Shown one piece after another: positions 34,297-45,100 of a DNA stretch of 64,000 bases. The DNA comes from Asparagopsis taxiformis. Taxonomy: Eukaryota > Rhodophyta > Florideophyceae > Bonnemaisoniales > Bonnemaisoniaceae. The position numbers were made by a program, and so were the translations under genes. The stretch is from contig JALQPE010000415.1 in the NCBI GenBank assembly GCA_030407315.1, positions 1 to 64,000 of the forward strand, written 5' to 3'. The notes under the pieces were generated by a model. It was not told where the DNA came from and made no database searches. It worked only from the letters and a program-made list of their open reading frames with translations. How positions within the stretch are numbered: the first letter of the stretch is position 1; the number at the start of each line of letters is the position of its first letter.

Positions 34297-34713
34297 TGTA
34301 ACGCCTTACTAGAGCTGGCTAATCCAGACTAGGATATTGGTCCGTCTTCTATTGGCTGACGTGGCGCTACCCAGGCGATACTGATACCGGCACTGTAGCT
34401 ACCCATACCTTACTAGCCTGCATTGATGAAGGACAAGTAATAATGGGCCCATGCTGAATGAAGGATACACACCATAGACAAATATTATCTTCTGGGTTGC
34501 ACTACCCACAAGACAGTCTAACAGCAACGGTAGCATAGCTGCAAAGTTGCCTTGTGGTCTCGACTCTATAAAGGCATCCTCTCCTGGTCCACTAGGGAAA
34601 AAAGGCAGAGCGACATCGCCATTACCAATCTCGTGTACTTTCCATCTCCCTTTCCTCGGCACACTTCACCAGATACTGCCACAGATCCGGCTCGGCCATC
34701 ACGAGTTGTCACA
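34297..34713 (+). repeat. 3' LTR of the gypsy element
   Basis: 417 bp, the same as the 5' LTR apart from one base. It is followed by the TGCC duplication and NLR-S coding sequence. Confidence 0.95.
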
Positions 34714-35604
34714 TGCCTCACTCCAGAGCCAGCAACACTCAATGCAAGTGGTAATCCAGCACATGTTTCGACAATGCTGTTCAGCGCGTTCTGGTTGTGA
34801 GGTGAGAGCGACGAGACATAGGAAGTTTTGATACGTGCATGGTGGCAGAATATGCGGAGAGTCTTGTCGGTGTCCAATTCTTCGGGATTGATTGATACAG
34901 TAAAGGTGCGAAGTTCATCAGCAATATCCCTGCTTCTTGTCGATGTCAGCATCTTCAACGATGAATTGTCATTGCCCTCCACTGCTTTCGACATCACACA
35001 CACCAAGTTGTACACACTTGCATTGACACCCCAAACATCATCAAGTAACAGCAGACATCGTGTCGAAACTAGACGGTCCATGAGCTGGTTGATCATCGAG
35101 CGGTGCGTATCGTCAGAAGCAGCAAGTTCTTTGAACTGCTCGACAAATTCCGGCAACGCAGATTGGACAATTTGTTGCAGTTGGCGCACAAACGATGAGA
35201 GCGTGATGTCGTGACCCAGTTCAATGAAGTAGACAGAGTCTTGAAATTTGGCCCAAATGTCCTTGTCCCTGCCGAGGGCACACAGGATGGTGCTCTTCCC
35301 TACACCGCCCATGCCAACAAGTGCGATAGTGTTTTGCGATGGGATATCGGACAGAAGGGCGCGCTTCACAACACTCTCGGGTGTGGTGGAGGATGGTGAC
35401 AGATCGAGCACGGGCCGCTGAATGAACGGGACATAGAAAGTTTTGGGTTTGGTGACATGCTTCTGAAGAGTGGTGCGCTGAGGTGGAACCGATGAGGGGG
35501 TCGAGAGAGACCTGGAGAGGGAGAAGAAGACGGGGGTGCTGAAGAGACGGACTGTGCATTGTGTGGGTGTGTGTGGGGTCCTGACCAGAGAAGTAATTAC
35601 CCAT
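34714..35604 (-). pseudogene. NLR-S 5' part: N-terminus and NB-ARC, separated from its gene by the gypsy element
   Basis: The ATG at 35604 (CGCC-ATG-GG) gives MGNYFSGQ, again a myristoylation-like N-terminus. The NB-ARC frame holds GMGGVGKST, LLLLDDVW and GLPLALS and is nearly the same as in NLR-A. It then runs into the LTR and stops at 34566. A one-base loss in a G run (35565-35567; GGG where NLR-A has GGGG) puts the ATG out of frame with the NB-ARC. Either NLR-S was already frameshifted before the insertion, or an ATG further upstream in the NB-ARC frame (35756) is used, or this base is a sequence error. The upstream flank is block I, as for NLR-A. Confidence 0.85.
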
Positions 35605-36479
35605 GGCGTTTCAAGTGTGTGGCGAGCAAGCAGAGAGATGTGGGTTAGTTGTGGAGATGAATGGAACGGGCAGAGCTGGGAGAGTGGAAGCGATGAGATG
35701 GAGCGTTTTGGGAGCGGAGCAACAGAAATTTCGGCGGTGGATGAACAGTGCGACAATGGCGTGACGGGGAGATGCTATGGGAATTGTTTATCGCGAAGTG
35801 GGAGATGTAGCAGACTGTGAAACGCGTTGTGCTGGGAGCGCGTGGGAAGGAGTTGAACTCTTGGTCAATGTGAGGACGCAGCTGTTGGTGTGTATTCGAA
35901 AATACTGCAGTACCCATCGCAGCCACACTGGCTGTGTGGTGTAAGGCCTTTTCTGCTCTGACACAGACGGGGGCGACCGACTTGGAAGCAGTATTGTTGC
36001 GCTTTTCCAACAATCGATGACCTGAAAAAAAGCGTCCTCCAATGAATTGCGGCCAATTGTCTCACTATCCGATTGCATCACATGCGACGTGATCTGAACA
36101 GGTACCATCGTTTGATGGGCAGGACGGACGAGGGGCTTGCGAAGCTGTGTGTGTGGGCGCGGATACGCGTGACAACGAGGGCGACGGCTGTGGGCAAGAT
36201 GGAAGAAGAGAATCGGAGTGATTTGGGATGGTTTGGAATTCGCCGACGTTTGCAGTGTGCGTGCTTTTGATGGGATTTTTTCATTGAACGGAATCGCGAT
36301 AGACAAGGTGTAGGAGCAGTGTGCAGACGCGGGAATGGTACCTGGATGAGGGAAGTGGTGCTGCATGTATTGTTGGGTGGTGGATCAGCGAGCTGGAAGA
36401 AGATGAAAGGAAGAGTGTGGGCCCTGTAGTGATGGAAGAGATATACAGTAGTGGGATAGAGGATTGTATAGAGAGATCG

Positions 36480-36680
36480 GGGCGGATGTAGAAATCGTTT
36501 AGGAGTGGACGTGTGTACAGCCGAGTTGACGGAATGAACGGCGCAGCGTGGAATAGATAGTGTATTTGCAAGAGTGTCGGTACCGATAGTGACAAGCGAA
36601 AGTATCCGCGCAATGACATCAACGCTCAGCTGCCAGAACAGATAGATTGGTCATATGACGCAATGAACGTAAACGCTCAA
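36480..36680. repeat. Dispersed intergenic element with TCATATGACGCA, copy 5
   Basis: The core lies at 36651-36662, about 1.05 kb upstream of the NLR-S start. It is the direct counterpart of copy 1 in block I. Confidence 0.5.
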
Positions 36681-38624
36681 ACTTGGCGTAGTTGCGACAA
36701 GTACACCACTTATGGGTAGCATTGACACATACCAAGGACGGTATGGTTAACAGTCTGCGCAGCGCGACGCACGACGAACACAATGAACAGGTAGATGCGC
36801 ACTCTTTCTGCGTGCATACAGACATCAAACATCCGCCATCATGGTGCTCAATGACCGCGCGTGACATGATCTACACGACCGAAATGTGGTGGGATTATTA
36901 GGTGGAAGGGGGAATGAGGAGGGGATGAAAAATGGTGGGTGGAGAATATCGTCCATGGAAATGGAACAGCGAAGTTGGAAGAGAGAGAGACACGCTTCCG
37001 GACGAGTATAGACGGAGTGTGTTTCGGACTGCTGGCGAGTTTTCGTAGAAGAGGCGAGGATATGTGTACAGTGTGCTGCGAAGAATCAATGTAATAAATA
37101 CTATCCTTGCGCAGCGCAGCAGTACCATTAACTTTGTCAACAAAATACAGAAACCGATGCAGACGTCATTTCGCATATACCTCTTCCAGACGCAGCACAT
37201 TCGCATTGGATGCAAACCATTTGCCACCCAGCCTACCAGACCGTCGCGAGTTCACCCACACATACATTCGATGACATACTTCGGCGTCTCTGGCACGGTA
37301 AAGGAGTGAAGATGGGCGCAATCGTTGACGATGAAACGTATCAGATCAATAGCACAACGCATCACTTCACATCGCATTGCATCGCACTCGGAATGATTTA
37401 GTCGATGATTCCCACGCACATCTGTCAATACAACTACTGCAACAGACAGAGCCCCGCGATATCTGAGGAGACTGGCGGTATACTTCCCGAGCATTCTGCA
37501 GCATCGTTGCCAAACGATTCTGGCAGAAATTGTAAAAATTACAAATTGCCATCCACATCTCAATCCAAACCAGCGATACTGTTCTCAGCTTTCCCATCGC
37601 TGCGAGCATCGCACTCAATCGCAATCAAGTCGCAACCGATCCGTCTCAACTCATCGCGCGCGATATCTGCATTCGCATTGCACGGTCTAGAGTCAGTCGC
37701 GATGCAGCCAGCCACTTGATGTGCTGTGAAAAGCGGTTCACTGTTGCGCATCGCACCGTACGCGACAGCTTGTATCGCTGGATGTTTTGAATGGCTGCTT
37801 CAGCCGTGACAATGTACGCGCGAACAGAGTGATTCTATTTGATTACGGCGCACTTGTTGGAACAGTTGGGTAGCAGAGGCGGCGTTTGTTTGTATAGTCT
37901 GGATCTCATCAGTTGGTGCGTGTTGTACGTGCGTTGCTCGCAATCAAGGTTGCTCTCATTGCATTGGACACACAAATAGTCGGATCAGGCATCCCGTGAG
38001 CTTGTGTTCAAGTATCGAAATGTAGGAATTAACTGCACGTGCAATTTGGCAATCATCCCTCGTGTACTCATGACCCGTACGGGCGTACTGGGCAACGGAG
38101 CAAGTCATATCCCATCCTAGAAACAATGTCTGCGATAACTGGGAATGGATTCGGTGCGTCCACCGTTGGACGACGGGTTGTCACCAGCTGGCACTACTGT
38201 CGCGCGATGGTTGAGAAGGTCGATGTGTCTGGTCGGTTGCGCACGCTTCTGTTCTACGGCAACGGACAAGCATGATCAATGGATATGAGTGGGGGAGAAT
38301 GGAGGACGAGGGGGCAGTTGGGCATGGAATAAGAGCGTTGCGGATGTTGGGGACGGGTTGAAAGTCGTCGGAATCTGCCGAGCAGGGACTACTGAAGCTT
38401 GTATGGATCAGACGCCATCAATGTTTGCAGTATAGTACCATGGTTTTATAACTTTCGCGCGGTCGTAGTAGGCGGAAGAACAATGTTGGTAATGCAGTGC
38501 AGATAGTCGATGTGGTCTCAAACAATAATTATTGGATATGTTAGGCTGCAGGTGTGGATAGAGTGCGCGTAGCGAGTGTGGAACTAAATAAAATTCGACT
38601 AAGAGTGAATGTGTCTAACAGTGA

Positions 38625-38790
38625 GTTGATGGAATAGAGAGTACAGCGTGGAATGCATCGCGCAATCGCAAATGTCGCACTGCAGCCGCACAATGACATC
38701 AACACTCAGCGGCCACAACCGACACATTCGGTCATGTGACGCAACCGGTGCGCGCGCTCAGATGCACTCCTTGGTGGAACAAATGGTTCA
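38625..38790. repeat. Dispersed intergenic element with TCATGTGACGCA, copy 6
   Basis: The core lies at 38732-38743. It is the counterpart of copy 2 in the other block I. Confidence 0.5.
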
Positions 38791-39984
38791 ACCACTTTGC
38801 CTCGGTGCTGTTATGGCGTACCACAAGTTGGTATGGGCTCTACGCAGCAGCTCGGACAACTAGTCCAATGTACACGCGCGCGCGCTCTCTTGTTGCGCAC
38901 ATGCAGGAAATGGGCACCCACAACAATATTGCAGATGAGCACTAGCGCAGTGTCGTCCATCGCCACACCGCCGCGGCTCACATATCGGCAACTGCATCGA
39001 TCGTCCGCGAGTCACGTCGCAGCTAGCGGTGAGTGTGCACGCCGCAATGAATCGGCGTGCGATGCGGACGACTCGACACTAACGCGGCACTCAGCAGACA
39101 GGGAACCGGGGGATCTCAGTGACTCAATAGAAGGCTCTGAAAATCCGAAGACTCAGATTTTTTATTTTGCCATCCACTTCGACTGGGAATCGATCGCACT
39201 GCACTGCACTACTCGCCCACGTGAACAACTCGCACCATCGCAATCACAGTCCTCATCTTGATCAGCTTCCTCTTCGCGTCCGCCTCTGCGCACCCGTCAT
39301 GTTCCGACCATCTGCACGCCACTTTCCATCCGTGCGCCATCCCAACTGAACGAATATCCATCCTCCAACATTTCGCTGATGATTGCACGATTGTCAACTG
39401 GCACTTGCAAGCAGCGCATGCGTCTCGTGTAGCAGTCTCAACCTCACAAGTACTTCCTCATTTCTAACGATTGATTGTTCCACATGCTGAACATATAATT
39501 GCGTCCAGCGTGGGACAGGTACCACGTCGAGGCACATGCGAATGTTACCGAGCTTGCTCGATACCTGCAGCAGCCAATCTTGAAGCTGCGCGCTGCAGCC
39601 TGTCCAGACATGGTGCATTCGGAATGCGAACGAGTGCGTGCCAATTCTGAAACCATTCGAGACGCGCTGTATGTATGTCGACCGGCTGCATGTTCCCAGC
39701 GTGCGCACGAAATCATCGACTGCATGTATCGGCCTCCTCCGTCTGCCACAACAGCCAACAGTCTTGGCAGCACTGCCACAAGTTGAAACTCACATCTAGC
39801 GTTGTCCTGATCTCACTGCATTTCAAAGCGTAATGTCTGTATCACGCACCGCCATTATCGCAGCTCGTCTGTTTCACCCGTAGCCCAATAAACTCCAGCA
39901 CTACTACTACTCTGACCTACATTTTCGATCACACAGTTCATTTCCACCAACCCTCTATCATCATCCTACCTACCATCTATTCTA

Positions 39985-40090
39985 CACCCTCCCATCCCCG
40001 CCCACTCTCCAAACCATCCATTGCCTCCACGATTGCATCCCGGATCTCCTCGACAAATTTCATTCGCGCCCCCTTCTTACTCCTCACAGT
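39985..40090 (-). pseudogene. Fossil TIR tail of another lost NLR
   Basis: The minus frame reads GARMKFVEEIRDAIVEAMDG and then LESGR. This matches AQMQFVEKIRNAIVEAMGRLKSGR at the C-terminus of NLR-S and EF. The flank to its left (39890-39980, CAGCACTACTACTAC...) also matches the NLR-S 3' flank. Only the last 30 or so codons survive; sequence beyond 40090 is not recognisable as TIR. Confidence 0.7.
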
Positions 40091-42125
40091 CCTCCGCCCC
40101 TGTACCTTTACACTCAAAGGGGTTGGTGGCAGCTTGGTACGTCCCCATCACTGTTTCGCACAAATGCACTCCACAACACCATCGAAAACAATCCCCACCG
40201 CGCTATACGATTCCTTCTTCACCACGCCCACAACTCGACCAAAATCATCTCCTCATCTAGCCCACCCATGTTTCCATCCGGCCAACATCTGACGACGACC
40301 GACCATAACCCCAATCCATCTTCTCAACATACGACATCCATACTTCCCACACTCCATTCCATCATTTCCAGCTCAACCATGGCCCCACATAATTGATGTG
40401 TTGTGCTACCCCGAACGAGCACGAACAACTTTGCATTGCATTTACCTCTATACATACCGAGTGGCATCATCCTAGTGACTGCTACATTCCTATCCGATAT
40501 TTCCACTCTGCTTATCAGTCATCTCAACACTCTCTAAACAACTCCCACCAAATTACTGCCCCGCAATCAGCCTAAATACCGACCAATACATCCATCTATC
40601 GCAACAAATATTGGCCTCGTCAAACACTTTAGTCATATCCTAACCGCCCATATCGCACAAACTGAACATCCTATCAACCCCACAGCTGGTAGCACCGCAC
40701 ACTTTGCCTCCAGCGCCTCCTTTGCACACTCGATCAAGCACGCCTCTCTTCGCAACTCCCATCACTTTCACCTCATCCTCTCGCAATAACGCGTATACAA
40801 GCACAGTCCAAACTCCGAACAAGCACCCCGCCAATCGAAAACCTACGTCCAGCAGCCAACCTGCATGTATTCCAGCTTTGCCCACTCTGGCCGAACCCAA
40901 TCAACCCACACCATCCCCGCACTGCGCCGTTTTCCTGCCCATTACATAACGCATTGTCGATCCATAATTTTGTGCCGTGAATTCCACCCGGGATGTGCAG
41001 ACGATTTGGGTATTGCGTCGTTGTCGTGTAGCATGTGGTGCACCTCGTCGCATTTGACTGCCTTCATATCAGTCACACTCTTGGACGAAACAAGTCAGGC
41101 AGTCGGCGCATGGCGAATTAGCGCTCAAAATTTCACATCCAATGCATTCACCCTCCATCCATCTTCGATCTATACATGATCAATGATTTCACTGTGGGTC
41201 ACGATCAGCGACAGTGCCCCGGACATAGTGGAGAACAAGCTGGTCTGGAGCACAGCTTCAACATTCGGCATGTAGACTATGGTGGTATAGCGATGCTGCA
41301 GACGTATCCAGTCGCCTTGAATTCAGGTCGTCTCGTGTGGTTTCAAAGGACGACTACACCGCACATACCTGCAGGGTATCGATAGTCCGAGTTTGGAAGA
41401 TCTGATCTCCAATGTCGAGCGGTGCGTTGGCCGCATCTTTCAGAGTGCGTCATCGGAGTTGGAGATCATGGCGGTGGTGATTGGCTGTTTCTCTGAAAAT
41501 ACTGGAAATTGAAAAATTGAGCGATCACGTCAGATGGATGCGACTCGTTTCACACGAGACGTATTGAAGAATGAGTTGCACTCGCGTCGCGACACACAAC
41601 TAGCGAGACATGAGAATGACAAAGGTGCGACTCGTTTGCGTCCTTCCCGACGCGAATTATGCACCATTTGTTTTGCAATAACATGGTTCTATCCTAGGCC
41701 ATATGCAGCGAGGAATAGCATGTGCGAGATATCAATCGACACTGTGGTTTGTACTAGAGGTGATGGTACCAATCCTGTACCCAGTATTACAATGACAGCG
41801 CTACCCTTGATTTGTTCCAACAGACGCACGTCACCCCCATGCATGATGTTTCACTTCTGTCCAGTCGGACTACCATCCAGCGTTTTTCACAGCAGGCATT
41901 TCAACACACCGTTTTCACATTCAACTCTTCTCCATCATCGCATCAAATTTTGGTACACTTACATTGGCGAAGCGCCACGTCTAGAACGAGCAGCCCACCA
42001 TGCAGCTATGGCCCAGTAATAGAGGAAACTGAGATCGATTAAACGCGATCATGTTTGTTCTTGGCCATGTGATACTCAAATCTTCAGCACTGCTTTACCT
42101 CCTATACTGTCTCCTACCCTTTATC

Positions 42126-45100
42126 TTACACCTCCGCACCGCTAGGCCCAGCTCCTCCTCCGCTGTCTACCCGCTTCTTCGCCTCTACAATCGCTTCTAC
42201 TATCTCCTCAACGAATCTCCTCTGCCCTGCCGTTTCTCCCTCGCTCGTCCCATTCGTCACCCCATTCTTGTTCTCGATGCCAGTGATACTCCTCAGCGAC
42301 TGTAGAGCTTTCAGCACATCCCCAATCCCGTATTCCTTCTCTCCCGCCATCCGCTGTAGAAATCCCTCCTTCATAAACACACTTTCGTTCTTCTCGTCAA
42401 CCAAAGAAAACAGCGTGCCCTCATTTCTGCAGTCATTCAGCGTCAGCCGGTAGAACACAGGAATGATCACTACCTCACGCTCACCACCCTTCTCATACCG
42501 CTCCAGGAAGCACATCAACTCTTTGAGCGTCCACTTCCGAGCAGCAAACTCTGGTGACAGAATCACAACCGCAATCTTCGCAGTTCGCATAGCCCGGTTC
42601 ATCTTCTCTGCTGCGTTCTGTCCGGGCCTTAGTTCTGCCTGGTCCAGGAACACCTTGAAACCCAGTGCTACCAATATTTCATATAGAATTTGAGCGATGG
42701 TAGATTTGTCGGGGCCAGCGTGGCTGATGAAGACGTCGTAGACTTCATCTGTTTCGGTGTCAATGCCTGTGTTTCGTGGAGGGGCTGGATGGGATTGGGG
42801 AAGAAAAGGTATAGGAGGAGGTTCATTGTGCGGTGGGAGTTGGGTATTTTCAGTCATGAGATCGATGCAGTACATACCCCTCTTCCATATCAACAGGTGT
42901 AATCGAGATAAGTCGGCGATGTAATGGGCTCCACACACAGAACCTTCCAAGGTGCCAATAATGGAAGATGATGCGCCTTGGCGGTATGTTACATTCGGTG
43001 AATATTCGAAGAACCTTCCATTGAACTCCTTGTTGTAAACCAAGTGAGGAGTTTCGACGCTCCTCATTGCAGTACTATCGCAGTTCAGCTGTGCTTCGTC
43101 CAGCGCTTCTCCAGACTGCACATGCCAGGATATAGACTTCGTAAGGACAACAGACCGATTGTTATCATCTGGGTTCGGGTTTGCTGCTGCAGAAGCTGAG
43201 ATAATGTTTCCATCTGCACTGAACGACAGTGTCCCAATACCCCGTCTCAGTTCACCTTCTGTCGTACTACTCGAGTCACCGGAACTCGAAGAATTCGATG
43301 CCTCATCCTGTTCAGCGGATGCCAACGATAGCGCCCATTCCTCAAGATCTGGAAGCGAATGTAAAACATTTCCATTCCCGCTTTCAACGACGTACACAAC
43401 ACAACTCTCGTGATGAGAATATGCGACGAATCGCTGGTCGTTTGACACGGCCAGTGATTCAGGCCAATGGAAATCTGAAATTTTGACACTCGAAATGACG
43501 TGATCGATGCGCTCTGACACGTCACACACGTTCCGTATCTCCATCAATTTCGACTCTCTCTTGGCTGTCAACATTGTTGACCCATCCTCAGAAACGCTAA
43601 ACCTGGACACGTCTGGAAGAAATGGAGAGACTGAGCCGATAGTGTTGCCGACTTGTCGTACATCCCAAACTAGCACTTCATCTCCAGTCAACGCGAACAG
43701 ATCCGAGCCATCTCCCAGACATAGATAATCTACTTCATATTGCGACACATTGGGACGGGTGTCCACGAGTGACACATCTCGGCCATCGTTGCTCACCTGC
43801 CGTACACTCGTCTTCGTATAATCTGCACAATATAACCAGCGCCCATCGCCACTGAACATAACACATTTCACATACTCGTGATGTCCGTCTGGCGATTTCC
43901 ACAGTTGCTCGCCACTCTGCAAGTCCCAAACCCGAACACTTCCATCCTCCGACCCTGACGCCAGTAGTCTCCCGTCAGTGCTCAACGCCACACTGTATAC
44001 CGAATCTGTGTGTCCCTCGAACACGGCGCCGGTGTCCTCGAAACTTTCCGTATGCCATGCACGGATCGTTCCATCATGTGATGCAGACACCATCACATGT
44101 TCGCTTCCTCCGATGGCCAGCGAATCAACTTGATTGGAATGTGCGGCGACTGTCTGAACTACGCTACCGCTTGGTATATCCATCACTAATAGTCGCCCTT
44201 TACGAGTACCCAGAACAACTCTCTTCAACGATGCCAATACTTGCATGCATGAGATCCATTCTTGGTCTCCTGATGCAACTTGCATCGATCGCCATTTCTC
44301 TTCATTCTTCCATATCGTAACTTGCCCGGTAAGATCGCATGAATACATCAACCCTGTATTGTGGTCGAAAAATACAGACACAACAGGATAACCTGCACGA
44401 TGAACTAGAGCCTTCCTCACCGTCCCATCACCTCCATCCAAAACCCATATCTCCCCTTTCCATCCTCCCACAATAACTTCTCCCCCTGTACCTACACACA
44501 TGCAACTCCCTGCATTTTCCAGCTTCAGTACTCGCCTCAACCAGCTCCCCTCACTCTCCAACACCCCAGGCCCACAACGAGCCCATGGCCGCTCCCCATA
44601 TCGCTCAATACTATCTACTATTCGCTCGACTATTCCACTCTCGCTCACTACATCTCGCAGTCGCCCAAATAGTTGATACGTACATTCTTCTCGATTCTTC
44701 ATACAGTACGGCATCATACACAGCTCCATTGCCCTAACGACTGCAGACAAATCGCGCACTATTCTTTTCACACTCTCCGTCTTCTCGTCTTCTTCTTCTA
44801 GACACTTTCGCAACATCTCTACTTCGGGAATTACCTTGCGAAACGCCGATCGCTCTTCATCCTTATTTATCTCCTCGATCCAGCGATAATCCGTCAACAA
44901 CTGTACCGCCTCAGTGATGCGCCCAGCTCCGAGCAGGTGCCGAACCACATGCTCCCTCATATACTTGTCGTTCTCAGTCTTCTTCAGCTTCCACCATTCA
45001 TCTTCTTCCGCCTCCGTGCCCGCTCTCACGGTTTCCATTCCGTCATCTCCACCAGCCCCTCCACTTGTCCGCAGACATGCTCGATACCCCTCCACCAGCC

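Larger units (their letters stand above)
29054..34713 (+). mobile_element. Complete Ty3/gypsy retrotransposon (chromovirus type), inserted in NLR-S
   Basis: A 5660-bp element with 417-bp direct LTRs, a Gag-protease frame (29531-31261) and a Pol frame (RT, RNase H, integrase, chromodomain; to 34260), both intact. It is flanked by a 4-bp duplication (TGCC). The two LTRs differ at one site that I could find (GACGTT versus GACGTG near 29120/34363), so insertion is very recent. It sits opposite in orientation to the host gene, within the NB-ARC coding region. No TGG-starting tRNA primer site is seen directly after the left LTR; the sequence there begins GTAATTAC. The priming mode is therefore unresolved. 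Confidence 0.95.
35605..42125. repeat. Intergenic block I, copy 2
   Basis: Homologous to 3500-9355. Differences include absence of the 151-bp insertion at 3837-3987 (the empty site is here), a roughly 20-bp extra piece near 35960, and about 855 bp (39982-40838) not present in copy 1. That extra piece starts with a fossil NLR tail. It also holds an 86-codon minus frame (40640-40900) with one hydrophobic stretch, which I do not regard as a gene. No other gene was recognised. The right end is the 3' flank of NLR-D. Confidence 0.75.

Noticed and set aside
40640..40900. 86-codon minus frame with one hydrophobic segment
   Set aside because: It lies mostly in the 855-bp piece missing from copy 1 and has no homologue or motif.
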